DNA of 64,000 nucleotides, from the NCBI GenBank assembly GCA_001972305.1, contig BDDD01000171.1:466561-530560 (forward strand). The letters run 5' to 3'. Origin of the DNA: Cephalotus follicularis. Taxonomy: Eukaryota; Streptophyta; Magnoliopsida; Oxalidales; Cephalotaceae. A model generated the notes under the pieces. That model saw only the letters and a program-made list of their open reading frames with translations. It made no database searches and had not been told where the DNA came from. Of this stretch, positions 11,253 through 24,245 are shown piece after piece. The position numbers and the translations under genes are program-made. Numbering within the stretch: the first letter of the stretch is position 1; the number at the start of each line of letters is the position of its first letter.

Positions 11253-12440
11253 CACCTTCTTATATAAACTGGACAGCCTTAACCCTCAAACGGTTTAGGC
11301 TGGGCTTCCTTCATGTAAATCTCTCACTAGATATGGAGGGGACAGATTTCAAAGTAATCCGGATTAGGATATGCTCTGCCAGGTGCAGTGCATAACCCTA
11401 GAATAAGATTTAGAAGATGTATAAAAGACATAATGGACCTTACCATTATCAACTTCTTATCATAAATCCATGACTCTTTCGTAGGATTTTAGACATGTGA
11501 CTCTCCCGAAACACTTACCCAAACCATGATAAAACACCGGTGAAGGTATTGAAGGAGTGAAAACCTCCATTTGCATTGACCGACATTGGTTCACTACCAT
11601 CGGTGTGGACTTAACCTAATATGTCCACTGCCCTTTCTCAACACTCGGAGAATGGAGATTTGGTCTTCAAGCCAATCAAACATGGCTTACACATTGGAAA
11701 GGACCACATGTCCTGGATGTCCAATAGACCATCCTTAACCATTGTGTTTATCTAGCATCTCTAGGATGACCTAATCCACAATGAACCAAGTATGAAGGAT
11801 TTATATCTTTTGTTTCTCATAGTCTTTTATTATGTAGTTCCTTGAATTGTTAATGTAATGTTATGGTAATTGTATAAGACGTAGATCTCTTCAGTCCACA
11901 TGCCTCTTGCACTAACTAGATAATTGTAATGTTCTTTATATACAGAGATCATGTCTTAAATACATATCCATATAAAAAATTTAAAATTAATAAACACCAA
12001 CAACATAGGTGTGAATCCTCTATTCATCACCATGACGCTAGTCCTTAGCTTTACCAGCTCTCTTAGCTGTCTAGCATCTCCTAGCTACTGCAAAGAGTTA
12101 TAAATGCTAGTCTCACAACCTGGATCCCCTACCTATTTTGGACTAACATTGTAAGCTAGATTAAGACAAGGAAGTGCCTTACCACAAGGCATCTCCAGCT
12201 TTGGACTATAGGAAGACATTACATTCTCTTCCAATTGCCTTAGCTTCCCACAATGGAAGTAGGCAAACACCATATAAAACTTTTAGATCCCTTTTAGAAT
12301 GTCATCGCTTTGCACTAACTACCTCTTCCTTGGGTTTTCACCCTTGGAACTTAGATCTACTTGATCTATCTCCCATTTAGATTATTCAAGTAGGAAATCG
12401 AGGCGTCACAGACGATCTCAACCTCTTTTAGTCAAAATCT
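11253..12440 (-). pseudogene. Copia K integrase/protease/gag remnant
   Basis: Continuation of K to the right of LTR F. In minus orientation I recognise the CxxC part of the integrase zinc finger (a CLxGK-like stretch near 11680), the GAG-pre-integrase region with a LGH-like site near 11780, and a zinc-knuckle-like FHCGK site near 12235. There is no usable open frame. Assignment rests on colinearity with copia N at 25761-27382. Confidence 0.5.
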
Positions 12441-14330
12441 GCCTTTACACTCCTCGACTGCGTGCCATACAACTCCTCGAGTTATGTAAGCATGGCACAC
12501 AAGGTTTGTGAGTGCATAATCTACACGTGCAATTGTGGAAGCATGCCAACAACTGCTAGGGTACGAGCTCGATAATCATTGTCACATTAGTTAGCCTCTA
12601 TGACCTTGTGATGGTCAGATACATCGTTCACTAGCTCGGGGTTATCTCAGTCATGACATGAGTGACTCTCATACTCGTGAGAATGTTACGCTAAACGCAT
12701 TTCCAATCAATGAAATTAGGATGTTCAAGTCTATGAGTCCAAATGTATTTGAAATCTTTGTGATGTCTGCCAATGGAGTAATTAATCAAGTATGTGAAAA
12801 CTAGCAACCTTAATGAGGAAAGAGAGAGTGAATATTAACAGATCATTTCATTTATGTTATTACCATAATCCTTGGTCTTTTGTAATTATGGCTCCTCTCA
12901 CTATTCTAATCGTATCCTTGGGAAGCATCTTTCCTCCTAGTGGGAATCGGAATCTATCCAGCATACTCTGATCCCGACTGTGGCCGTGCAAACCATAATA
13001 CCTAAATAGGTAGACACTAGCACAAATTTACATTAGGACCTCTTGCCCTTAGTGTAAGATCTGTACAATATTCGGCCTCCCTACCCTTATGGTCTCTATT
13101 GTGGTATGATGATAACCATAAGATCCCACAATCCTGAAAGAAATAAAGCCGCCTTGACACTCACATGCTATGCTCTGTCAAAGTGCCAAAACATGGACAT
13201 TTCCTTCCACTGCACCTCACACTGAAATTGAATAGAAATGGTCATACGGGGGACCTCTACTATGGCAGTGCTATCCCAAATATGTCCACACCATTCAACG
13301 AAAGTCATGGAAGGCCAACGATGGGACAGCCTTATGTACCACTACTGATGGACTTATTATTTCACAAGTTTTGAGGAATTTTGGTCCCATCAAATTTTAA
13401 ATATTTACCACAGCCGTTTTAGATAATTTTAATTATCTTCCAAACCATTTGGACGGCTTAACATGCTTGACATGTTTGGATTGTTTGCAAAATGAAAGCA
13501 TCAATCTCATGCATCCTATTTCTCACAAAGAAATAAAATGGCATGTCCAGGGACTAAATCTATAAGTGATCACACGAGCCAATATGATTACTCTATCTCC
13601 TAGGTGAACTATTTACAACTACGTTATTACAAAATGTTCCATGCATACATGGCCTTCACTTGGTCTTGCAAATTCCTTGATCTCCCTCTTCAAGGTCCTT
13701 TGCGATTTTTCTCTTGTTTGTTTACAAAATGAAATTTCTCAATTACATTTAAAAAATAAATTATAGAATACAAATTGGAGGGAGAGAAAACAAAACAAAT
13801 AAGGAATTTATGGTGCACGAAGACAACCTTATTACAGACCAAATAAAGCAGAAGATAATAAAACATATTAAACCATCCACAAAGGAAATAAAAAGCTAGG
13901 TCTAGTCCCATAACCAACCATCATGCATAAGACATTTAAAATCTACATCCACTATAGACTTTAAATAAACACAAACAATTTCAATTTCTGATGACCAATC
14001 GAAATAATTTCACAAGTCCACCGATATTCCAGCAAACCTCCCACTAGATTATTTAAAATCTAGTTTTTCGAAAAATATATTTTATTTTATAAAACAACCA
14101 CGGGAAGGGAATTAAACTAGAATTTCAGGTACTTTAATTATTTCAAAATAGCCACCAAAACTGAAATTAAAAGTCCAATTGAAATGAAAACGGATCGCTC
14201 GGATACCTCTTGCTGGGAACCCGGGAGGGGACCCGGTCGATTTTGGGTCTATGATGCTAGTGTGTATACTTTTAATTTTTAAAAACACCAAGACTGCAAG
14301 TCGAGGTTCACACTAACATCTTACTACCAT
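12441..14330 (-). mobile_element. Copia K gag N-terminus and 5' leader remnant
   Basis: No gene can be read. From about 12840 it is homologous in the same orientation to the leader of copia N: CTTGGTCTT..TAATTATGGCTCC near 12880 corresponds to 28570-28600, ATGGAAGGCCA (13306) to 28993, the CATGGCCTTCA block (13650) to 29311, and AAGCTAGGTCT (13894) to 29528. A primer-binding site and 5' LTR are not visible, so the element is truncated on this side. The boundary with the next block (about 14200-14330) is not sharp. Confidence 0.55.
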
Positions 14331-15120
14331 AATCATGATGCCAAGATCTCCGTTTATTATTCAATCAAACAAAAAAACAAAATCAAGCATGCACATAAAG
14401 ATAAACCGAAAACACATCGGAAACAATAAATATAAAAGGGAAGCAACCATACCGACGTTGGAGGCTCCACAAGTTTGCCGCTACGCGCTTGCAGCAGCCA
14501 CAGCCCATCACCGAACCACTGTCGAATTTTGGCCACCCTGTCAAAACATCGACCAAGACATAAACAGACTCCAGAAGCATCGATCTACCCATTGCCGACG
14601 GAGAATCGGCGAGAAGCGCCCCAAAACGCGCTGGCGCAACTGGCAGCGATCGTGACTCGCTGAATTGGACTCAGCGGCCCGGTTAAACATGCCATGGACC
14701 GGAAATTCCATATATGGACACCAAGAAGCCGATCTAAGCACCTAAAACCGAGACTTGCCGTGACTCAGCGCGAAAAGCCAAGTCACTACAGCCGACGCCT
14801 CAACTCGATAGAGTTGACTCAGCAAACACAAACCGGACAAAACACAAATGAAAATTGCTAAACTACTATCAATATAGCTAGAGCCATTAAATGGCTCAAC
14901 CTAGAGAGATCACCAACAATGGAAAGAGACACCGGGAGAGGCAAAACGGCAAAACCACAACAACCTGCCAGAGAGAGATGAAGGAGAAAGAGGGGGAGAG
15001 AGAGAAGGAGACATACCATGGATGAGAACCCGCGCCTTTTCCCAGCCACCGGATGCAACGCTCCCGACCCGAGTCCACTTTATGCTCAAAGTGAAAGAAA
15101 CTATGGATCTCACTCATGTT
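14331..15120 (-). mobile_element. Fragment of J-type gypsy LTR
   Basis: Carries the same GACTCGCCG/TTGACTCAGC words as 19985-20345 in the large J LTR (compare 14745-14830 with 20265-20350) followed by a similar GA-rich tract. The most likely reading is the truncated 3' LTR of J, directly abutting J's RT at about 15121-15140. ORFs here are low-complexity shadows. Confidence 0.55.
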
Positions 15121-15610
15121 GGTTAGCCGTTTCTAGTCCTTCACTGCTTCTATCCTTGTTAGGTCCACAAATGAACCGGCACTAGAAACAATGTGACCGA
15201 GGAAAACTTCCTCCGATAACCAAAACTCATATTTGTTGACTTGGCATACCATCGAGGATCTCGCAAGACCCGCCATGCTCTGCGCAACCGCTTCTTTGGT
15301 ATTTCGTAGGCTTGCAATGCACTAACACATCATCGAAGGAGATTACGATGATTCGGTCAAGATATGGACTACACACCTTATTCGTAAGTATTACGAATGT
15401 AGCAGGGCTTTGGTCACCCCAAACGACATTACGATCCGTTCATAAAGTCCATATCGTGACTTGGAGCTGTTAACAATAATACATATCCGTTTGGAGTCAT
15501 CCCTGTAATCACTTTCAACTCATCCATCGGCAATCTAAGAGGTTTGTCATCATATAGGGTCGGTTATTTTCATAGCACGCGACTTACACACCTATTCTGG
15601 ATGAGTAAAC
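15121..15610 (-). pseudogene. Gypsy J reverse transcriptase remnant
   Basis: In minus orientation the sequence contains an eroded RT segment: a YEFWLSEEVFLGHIVS-like stretch (15225-15180) and upstream pieces including a degenerate DDV-type catalytic region near 15320. Many frameshifts. RNase H and integrase, expected to the left, are absent because LTR-like sequence follows at once. Same orientation as the gag to its right, so it belongs to J. Confidence 0.6.
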
Positions 15611-15779
15611 TCTCCTAATGGGGTGTTAATTTACATAACATCCAATAAATATTCAGGTTTCACATCAACATGACATACAAAATGCAAGGTAATGCATAAA
15701 CAGAATGAACCCGGATTTATAAAAGTCCATGTTATTTATAGAGAAATAAGAATAGTACCTTCGAACTTAAGCAGACCCC

Positions 15780-17275
15780 TATAGCTCCCTTGTTTATAGC
15801 ATAACCCTACTCTTCTGGAGGCGTCGATCCCATAGGTCGCTTACCTCGATCTCTTCTCACATGAGAAGGTGAACTAATACCAGGGTGATCCTGATACAAC
15901 TGTCCAAAATCATGGCTTGGCTGATAACCGGTACTCTAGTCTTGATGAAAATCTCCTGGAAACTGATCCATACCCTGTACCTGTTGGCTCCCAGAACCAT
16001 ATCGTTCATGAGGACACTCTCTAACCATATGGTCCGAAGCTCCACACCTCATACATTTGCCAGCCTTCCACCAGCAATCATCAGATACGTGATTTGTGCA
16101 TTGACAGTGCACGCACGGGTCAAAGGAAACCTGACTACCACTACTGGCAAGTCTAGAACGACCTCCCTGGGCTGCCATTCTCCTCTGCTCCCTCTGTCAA
16201 AATCCATGACTTCGTCTTCTCTGTTGGGTTCCTCCAAGCTGTTCTCCCTGGCTTGAAATCATGGTTGGGCTACTGATAGACTGAGGCGAACCACTCTGTA
16301 CAGGACTATTGTTCCTAGATCTCTGGGACTTGCTACTACTCCCAGAACTCCTCCCTGATTGCCAACCTGCAGAAGCAGACCTACTGCTGACACTGTGAAT
16401 CCTCATGTTGTAAAATTCATCAGCGACGGATTAAAGCTCCCTACCTCTGTAGGTCAACTCATAGAAGGATGCTAATCGAAATGGTACTAATATTTGTCTA
16501 TTGTCCAGCCTGAGTCTACTAAAGAATTCCGTGGATTTTCTTGCTTCAGTACCCACCAAATGAGGGACAAACCTCGCTAATTCAACAAACTTAGCTTTGT
16601 ATTGAGTTACAGACATATCACCTTGCGTTAGACTAAGGAATTCAGCCTCTTTCTCGTCAAGGTTAATCTCAAGTGGATACTTCCCGTTAAACTCCGTGAC
16701 AAACATATCCCAAGATCTTACCACCCCTGATTCTTCCCAGGAGGATTTAACCATCCTCCACCACAGCTTTGCTTCACCTTAGAGCATACTAGCAGCAAAA
16801 AAAATCTTCTGAGAATCTGTACACCCTAGGAACTCAAAAATCTTATCCATTTGTGTTAACCATTCTTCAGAAGCAACGACATCTGAATCCCCTGAGAAAT
16901 GTGGAGGATTTAGCTCCAAGAACCTAATTAAAGAATCATCTCTAAGTCTTGGATGGCCTACTGATCTCCTCGCTGCCTCAACACGCCAAGCTGGTCTTAC
17001 TGTTGGGGTTTGTTCAGGTGCTTCAGCTGCATGCCTAAGCTGTTTTCCAACTGGGTTTGTTCTGTTGTAGCCCCTTGACGTCGCATAAATGCGTTCGCTC
17101 TGTTCATCAAAGAGGGCATTTCCCTCAGAAAACCTCTGGATTCTCCTCGGTTAGGAGTAGCATTTTTCGTTTCCTGGGCTGCACTTTGCTGTACTATAGC
17201 TTTGGTGGATCGAGTCCGTCTAATTGTCGGCCCAATTCTACCTCCTCTTGCGGCATTTCCGCGTCGGCCTTCCAT
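15780..17275 (-). pseudogene. Gypsy J gag (capsid and nucleocapsid)
   Basis: Structural Gag, minus strand. The start MEGRRGNAARGG is at 17275, 250 bp inside the primer-binding site, with a basic N-terminus. After a frameshift between 16997 and 16754 the retrotransposon gag core is clear (WWRMVKSSW, FNGKYPLE, EFLSLTQGDMSVTQYKAKF). Towards the C-terminus come an SQ-rich stretch and two CCHC zinc knuckles, CVHCQCTNHVSDDC and CMRCGASDHMVREC (16115-16000). At least one frameshift and a stop near 16430. Chromovirus-like gag; no intact protein. Confidence 0.78.
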
Positions 17276-17530
17276 ACCTACCTTGTATAAGAGACAAAAG
17301 TCAGCTATCAATTTCCACAATCATAATCCAAGACAATTATAAAACCACAATTCATCAATATCACTCAATTCCATTAAGAGCAACTTGTCCATATCACTTA
17401 ATCTCAAAGAACTCAACATAACACTTATTATTATTCCGCAACACCAATTAACTCCAAATAGCACTTTATTCAATTAATCACTTGTAATTCCCAATGACCT
17501 AAGATCCTATCCTGATGTATCTAGGATAGA

Positions 17531-17545
17531 CCGTCTCTGATACCA
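17531..17545 (-). other. Primer-binding site of gypsy J (Met-tRNA type)
   Basis: On the minus strand TGGTATCAGAGACGG lies 3 nt inside the LTR end (LTR edge at 17549), the standard position for the tRNA-Met complementary site. Confidence 0.85.
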
Positions 17546-18686
17546 AGCTGTCATGCCCAGAACCGCAGGAGTTAACCCCCACGATCTGACGCGTGATATA
17601 TACATTCCCTTCAATCCTTTCAATCATATAATCATACTCCAATAGTGCTATAAATATAAACTTTAAATCAAAGTCATATAACATTAACGGAATAATCAAT
17701 TCAAATAAAAAATAACTCTTAAAACCTCCCAAAAATCGGGCATTAGGTATTTGTTTATCGGACTTAACCCCCTGTAAAGAAAAACTCAATTTATATATAT
17801 TCACACTCCTGAAGGAGGAATTAGTAGTTTATATAAATATGAGGCTCAGCCCTCAACAATCACAACTTAACTCATTATTACATCATTCTAATATCTCAAA
17901 TGATGGACCTCTCCCTGTCTAATACATCAACACATATATCATAAGCACTGCCACATGTCGGCAGGTCGATAGGTGAAATAAAACAACTCTTATACATCTT
18001 TAGATTTTGTCTCTTATACATTACAAGTCTTATACATCCGTACAATCATATATAAATACAAGGCCTTTTATACGTCTCATATAAGTAAACCATAAACATG
18101 AGGCCCCTTTTTATACAACTCTTTATAAGCAACTCCATATAAGCAAAATCCGCATACCAAATAACTAACAAAATCTGTTATAGAAAACCCGTCCTTCTCA
18201 GCTTACCTCACTGAAGTCCAACACCTGGGCCTGAGCCTGACCCATTCCGCATACAGGGGAAATGGGCCAGCGACATAATGTTGTGTAGGTATACTATATG
18301 CCATGTAGTGCAACAGCTATATAACAATATGTCATGCATGCCATAGGGTAGTAATGTGCTATGCATGTAATCAATATAATCATATGTCATGTAGTGAACA
18401 ATGTGTATCATGCGTCATATAATGTCATGAGTATGAATGACAATTGCGGACAGCGTCAGTATACCAACCGTCCCTAGGTAGTGGTATACTTGGCTGGTCC
18501 TAATCACATCAAAGGTCATAGGCCTGCAGACACTCTGTAAACAATCAGAAATCATACGTAGGGACAAACAATTTGTAGGTCTGAGTACTACACTGCCCCT
18601 CCGGCCCGAGATAGTACTACCATTGACTACCTACCCTTTTGAGGTCGTAGCCGAGTGGGGAAGAGATAACGCTGATCACATCATGG

Positions 18687-18835
18687 CTAAGCCGTAAAAA
18701 CGGTCAGAGCCCGTATGTATAGTGGTAAAGTCGTAAAAATGGTCAGAACCCATAGTATAGTGGTAAAGCCGTAAAAACGGTAAGAACCCGTAAGTATAGT
18801 GGTAAAGCCGTAAAAATGGTCAGAACCCTTAGGCG
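18687..18835. repeat. 39-bp minisatellite in LTR J
   Basis: Nearly four tandem units containing TAAAGCCGTAAAAACGG and CAGAACCCGTA; unit starts near 18687, 18726, 18764 and 18803. Confidence 0.9.
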
Positions 18836-19464
18836 CCTGTAACCTCCAATGATGATGTGATCTAGCATCCATAATCCTCGCAACGGAAACGAAGATTACG
18901 AATGGGTTATCTCATAGGTCTCAAGCAATGATATCCATAATCATAACTATACCATACTCATAACCCCTTACATATATTCATTTAAAGGATAGGGACCATT
19001 TCATAAAGGATCTCATAGGATCCACATCCATCAAACCATTAAAATCATTTACATGGCCATAAGTTGTTTTTCGTATCCATAAGTCATTTTAGTTTCCATG
19101 ATTCTGTTTTGTAATCAATTTTCATAACCATTTGGTTGGTCCCTATCGAAGTTGTAATGAATGGAAGGGAAGTCAAATGGAGAATATCCGCGTCCAGATA
19201 TCCCGCAAATGGAGCTATCCGAACCATTCATTGGAAATCATTTCGTAAACCATTGTGTAAACTCTTGTTGGGAACTTTCTTAACTTGTTCTTTGCAACTT
19301 TATCTTTGAAATCCATGTGTTGAAAGGATTTCCATAGGTTACAAGGCCTTAGGGAGGCTTCCTATGAAATCCATTTAAAGAAGAAACAGTTTGGAATTGA
19401 AAACTGCGAGAAACAGTGACATTTCGCAAAACAGGCACTAAGCGTATATTAGTTTAGTTTAAAA

Positions 19465-19607
19465 ACGTAAAGTGTCGACTATTCAGTTAACACACAAAAG
19501 AGTCGACGGTTTTAGAAATCATAAGTATAAAACATCGACTACTCAGTTTAAAACATGAAAGCGTCGACGGGTTTGGTTTTGAAAGCGTAAAGCGTCGACG
19601 GTTTTGA
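19465..19607. repeat. GTCGAC array in LTR J
   Basis: Five units such as AGTGTCGACT, GAGTCGACGG, ACATCGACT and AGCGTCGACGG, spaced about 27-33 bp. The right half-site is often GG/AC rather than GC, so the palindrome is less perfect than in LTR A. Confidence 0.8.
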
Positions 19608-19984
19608 TAGAAAATGCAGTTCACAAAATAGTTCGCAGATCAATGAAACTATGTCCAAATCCATGAAATCCGTTTTAAAACCAGTAAAACAGATTATACA
19701 TATACCCAGTTCCAAATTCCTTCCATTTAACATGTAAGCAATCAACAATCACATAACAACAACAATAATCCATACAAATGTAGAAATGTGGCAAATAGTA
19801 TAACATACCTGTTAGCGATTTAGTTAGTGAACCTCCTATCTTCAGCCAATCTCCTCACACTGCATACACAACACGTTTTTGTTACACTTTACACATCAAA
19901 AACATAATACAGTCGCCATCGGAGCTTCGGCCAGTTTCTGCCCACTCGCTCAGCTCTGGCAACACCCATAAACAGGTTCCACAT

Positions 19985-20345
19985 TGGACAATCTATATTC
20001 AATACTGCCAGTGTCTTGCCGTGACTCGCCGCGAATCGTATAGTCACAGTCGGCAGTGAGTCAAACTCACTGAGTTGACTCGCCGCACTTCAACAACTCC
20101 GACCACTTCACAAACAAGCGTCCATGAGGCCCGCTCGTTATGTCTCTGCCCGAGACTCGCCAGGAATTGGCACTGACGCGCCTTGCAGGAGCTCCAACCA
20201 GTTTTCCTAGCTCTGGTGATGCCATAACCGGCATCAAAATCCTTCAACCAACCCATTGGAGACCGTAACTCGCCGTGACTCGGCGCCAAATGCCATGTCA
20301 CAGGCGACAGCGAGATGGACTCTCCGAGTTGACTCAGCAACCACG
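19985..20345. repeat. GACTCGCCG-word block in LTR J
   Basis: Interspersed words GTGACTCGCCGCG, GTTGACTCGCCGC, CGAGACTCGCC, CGCCGTGACTCGGCG (arms CGCCG/CGGCG) and GTTGACTCAGC. The same words recur at 14640-14830. A second short-motif array, distinct from GTCGAC. Confidence 0.65.
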
Positions 20346-20711
20346 ATCCGGTTGATTCAGGCCGAAATACGCCTCAGCCAACACCGAAAATGGAAGAGCT
20401 AGTCTTCACGACCAAAACCTGCTCTACCCATGACAGTTCCCGGTGGTGGAACGCACGGCAGTGCGTGACAGTAGCGCAAGGTACCGGGGAAAAGGAAAAG
20501 AAAAGAGAAGAAGGAAGGAGGAAGAATCTTACCGTTGTCAGTGCACTCCGACCGGCACTCTCCCTTTCCAGCGTCGCGTCTCACCGGCGTCTCTCTCCAT
20601 TTCTCTTTCTCTCCCGCTGCTCTGCCTTCTCTCTCCCCTGTCTCACTCTGTCTCTCTTCTCCCTCTTTTACGCCCGTGATTCTTTTTTTTTATATATATA
20701 TATATATATAT

Positions 20712-21620
20712 TGGGGGCTTACATATGTGATGACTGGGGGGCCTCCTTCACTAGGTAAAGATCCTACGCCCAAAGAGAGTGAACGTCTAGCAAAGTGGCT
20801 AGAGGATGACGAGTAAGCTCGATGTCTTGCCCTTCTTGGGATGACACCGGAGCTTTAGCGTCAGAATGAGAAGATGGAGACCTTATCCATTATACTAATC
20901 CATCTTCAGGAGATGTATGGGGCTAAGTTTAGGACTCAGAGGTTCAATATCTCTCGTAAACTCTTCAAGGCGTAGATGCAAGAGAGAGCTTCAGTCCATG
21001 ATCATGGATTGAATATGATAGACATGATTGAGCAGGTGGCTTAATTAGGGTTTGTCATGGACCATGATCTTTATATGGATCTCATTCTTACATCCCTTCC
21101 TAGGTTAGTCTCGCAGTTCTTAGTGAATTTCCATCTGAACAAGATAGCAGTAACTCTTACTAAGTTGATTACTATGTTAAGAATGGCTAAGGCTGATTTT
21201 GACTCTGGGAAGTCAAAGTCCCACTCCTTACTTCTTCCTTCTTCTAGGTCTGCCCAAGGAAAGGGCAGTGCCTCGACTTCCTCCAAAGGGAAGGACGTGC
21301 TCGAGCATGTCAATACAAAAGGCAAGGGTAAGAAGAAACGAAAGAAGAAGAAAGGTAAGCTTGGAGCTAGTGGGGCTATTTCCAAGAATCATATGAAGTA
21401 GTTTGCGGCTGAGGGTGCCTATTTTTAGTATGGAAAGACTGAACACTGGAAGAAGGATTGTCGGGTTACTTATGCTAGAGTCTCTTCTAATATTGTGCAT
21501 GGTGCGAGTACATCAGGTATGTTAACGATTGAACTAAATCTAGCTTTGAATAGAAGTTCTTCATGGGTATTGGATAATGGATGTGGAGCTAACCTATACA
21601 ATTCATTCAGGGACTAAGAA
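20712..21620 (+). pseudogene. Copia M gag and protease (5' truncated)
   Basis: Begins inside gag at the codons equivalent to VAYVL (about 20716), directly after a TA run, so the N-terminus, leader and 5' LTR are gone. The UBN2-type gag segment (MDHDLYMDLILTSLP...NFHLNK, 21057-21150) is followed by a Lys-rich tail (GKGKKKRKKKKGK). The nucleocapsid knuckle is broken: the first Cys codons read Tyr and stop (around 21420), leaving GKTEHWKKDC. The protease active site is Asp-Asn-Gly (WVLDNGCGAN, about 21565) instead of Asp-Thr-Gly, so the protease would be inactive. Several stops. Confidence 0.75.
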
Positions 21621-21639
21621 AAGTTAGAAGGTTTGGAGC

Positions 21640-22970
21640 TAGAGACTTGGACTTGCAGCTTGGGGATGGATCTAGGATCATCGTTGAGGCTGTAGGGATT
21701 TATGATGTTATTTCTAGTAATGGTTATGTGTTGACTCTTAATCCTTGTTATTATGTTTCAAACTTTTTAAGAAATATTATAAGTGTTTCATACTTATGTA
21801 ATTTTGGCTTGGAGCTCATATTCCAATACATTCGATCTTTTGTATATTCTGACAATGTTTGTGTTGGTAATGGATTTATCAACAATGGATTATTTGTTTT
21901 AAATACTGTACAATCTAAAATTTTGTCCATATAGCAAATTAATAAGAAAAGACCAAGAGAAACTGAATTGAATAAAACCTATACTTGGCACTGTAGACTT
22001 GGTCATCTTAGTGATGCTAGACTTTCACAGTTGGTTAAGGATGATCTTCTTGATATCTAGGACTTGGAGTCCTATCCAACGTGTGAATCCTGCTTATTAG
22101 GAAAGATGACCAAATCTCCCTTCTCCAGAGAAGGAGAAAGGGCAATGGACTTACTAGGGTTAGTCCATACCGATGTATGTGGTCCGAAGTCGGTCAGTGA
22201 ACGAGGGGGTTATATCTACTTAGTAACATTTACCGATGATTTATCTAGGTTTGGTTATGTGTATCTGATTAGACACAAGTCAGAATCCTTTGAGAAATTT
22301 AAGGAGTTTAGACTTGATGTAGAAAAGTAGACTGGTAAGTCAATTAAAATACTTCGGTCGGACCGAGGTAGCGAGTACCTGTCAGCTGCATTCCTTCGTT
22401 ATCTTAGAGATAACGGAATTCTTTCTCAGTGGACACCTCCTGGAACACCACAACATAATGGTGTGTTTGAAATGAGGAATCGGACCTTGTTGGACATAGT
22501 TCGATCTATGATGTCTTTTAATGACCTTCCCACCTATCTCTGGGGATATGCCATATATACAACTGCCTATATCTTAAATCAGATTCCTTCAAAATCTGTA
22601 CCCTCCACTCTATACCAGGTAGGGTCAGGGAGGAAACCCAAACTGAGCCATTTGAAGGTTTGGGGTTGTTTGGCTTATGTAAAAAGGTTTGATGGAGATA
22701 AGCTAGAAGCGCGGTTGGACCATTGCAGGTTTGTGGGGTATCCGAAAGAAATTAAAGGATACTACTTCTACTATCCTAGAAAACAAAGAATATTTGTTTC
22801 ACGAAATGCTGTGTTCCTAGAGAAGGAATACCTTCTTGAAGGAAACAGTGGGAGTCAGGTGGAACTCAAGGAGTTACCACAGGTAGAGACCACGCAGGAA
22901 TTGGAGGAGTTGGGGGTTGGACCTTCAACAAACACAGTTGAGATTGGATCTCAAGCTGAGAATGGATCTC
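21640..22970 (+). pseudogene. Copia M integrase
   Basis: GAG-pre-integrase region, then the HHCC zinc finger (HCRLGH at about 21993, CESCLLGK at about 22087, both intact). Catalytic core: Asp in HTDVCGP (22169), Asp in LRSDRGSEY (22357), Glu in GVFEMRNRTLLD (22460). The C-terminal segment runs through KVWGCLAYVKRF to AENGS at 22965. Stops after KILSI, DLLDI and DVEK break it into pieces, each explicable by single transitions. The last codons are split by solo LTR E. Removing E and one duplication joins GGATCT to CGGTTAGGC in frame. Confidence 0.85.
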
Positions 22971-23329
22971 CAATAAGCATAAAAATGTGTTCTTTTTAAT
23001 AAGTTAATTATTGCATTTTTATGCTTGGAATAGATTATTGTGGTTGTGTTTATTTGATTTTCAGGTATTATGATTATTATTGCAGAATAAGAGAAAATAA
23101 AGCAAAAAATGTTACTTTTTGAGTTAAAGTGGTTTGGAGTCAAAGATCGATTAAAGAGTGCACCCACTTAAGCGAGAAAAGTCAAAATTTAAGTCCCACA
23201 AGATATTGAATATTGTGCTCATTTTGTTCATAAAATTATTTGGAGCACTTTTAGTTCTTTGGCCGATTCATTCTGAAACTACGATCAAGAGATATCACAA
23301 GAAAATAAATATTGGAACACATGGAGCCC

Positions 23330-23600
23330 ACTGCTCACATCATCATGACGTCATCTCCATATTGGCGATTCCTTCACCCGATGTGCGCATACTTCAGCCC
23401 ATGCGCATCTTATACGCGTCAAGCCTCCATGCAACCACCCAGTATCCATGCGTGCAATTATGCAATACATAAGCCCATGCACTTCAATGCCTAAAAGCAA
23501 AAAGCAATGAAGCCCAGCATCAATTCATGCGCCTGCCATGCATCAAAGCATCAAACGTCTAGCCCATGCATTTCATGCGTGCATCATGCGCTAGTTTTCT
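23330..23600. repeat. CATGCG/CCATGC word block in LTR E
   Basis: About fifteen occurrences of CCATGC, CATGCG, GCATGCG-like words in 270 bp, just upstream of a TA run that could hold the TATA box (23668-23693). It sits where other LTRs here hold the GTCGAC array. Confidence 0.6.
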
Positions 23601-24075
23601 CCGTGTTAAATGCGAAAAATAATAGAGAAGGACCACGTTTTAATTTATGCTTTAGGTTTTAAGTCGGTTGTGTATATATATATATATATATATGGCATGA
23701 GGCGCAACACGGGAGGAGAGAATTAACACAATTTAGGAGGGTAGTAGGAAGACAGCAGTAGTACAGAGAAGTGACATAAGAGAAAGAAGCGGCATGGAGA
23801 GGAAGAAATCCTTAAAGAAAATTGTTGTCATCGTCACCATGCTCGGCTAAGTATTTTAATCCCTAGATGTACATGAACCCATGTATTTTATATATATTTC
23901 AGTTCTGGTTTTCAAATTAAATTGCATGTTTGTGAGACACTTTTTCTTGTTAATGTAGTGACAACATTGATGAGAAGAATTTTTAATGATATAAATCTAT
24001 TTTGATGATTTAGTGTTAGTAGCTTTATTTCATTCACATCATGCTATATCTTTTTATGTGATTGAACCAAAGATA

Positions 24076-24245
24076 CTCTTTAACCAATCAACCTTTTGAG
24101 AGTATCAAGGTTTGACAGGATAGGTTGTACCTAGGCTAAATCTCTAGTTTGCTATAATAATTTGTTAAGTTAAAGACACCCTTTAACCAATCAACCTTTC
24201 AAGAGTATCAAGGTTTGACAGGATAGGTTGTACCTAGGCTAAATT
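24076..24245. repeat. 103-bp tandem duplication in LTR E
   Basis: The block CTTTAACCAATCAACC...GAGTATCAAGGTTTGACAGG...CCTAGGCTAAAT occurs at about 24078 and again at about 24181, nearly identical. Confidence 0.85.

Larger units (their letters stand above)
17549..20705 (-). mobile_element. 5' LTR of gypsy J (truncated start)
   Basis: The LTR 3' end is at 17549 (TGTCATGCCC on the plus strand). About 3.15 kb. It shares landmarks with solo LTR H, such as the GAGGGCTGAGCC block (17840 here, about 33525 in H) and the GTCCGATAAAC block (17755, 33608). It contains a 39-bp minisatellite, a GTCGAC array and a GACTCGCCG-rich block. Its right end stops in a TA run at 20690-20710, where copia M begins mid-gag, so about 300 bp of the LTR start (judged against H) are missing. 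Confidence 0.75.

Noticed and set aside
20390-20816. Overlapping plus-strand ORFs of about 90-120 codons at the J/M junction
   Set aside because: Low-complexity Ser/Leu-rich frames over a CT-rich tract and a TA run that cross the LTR-gag junction.
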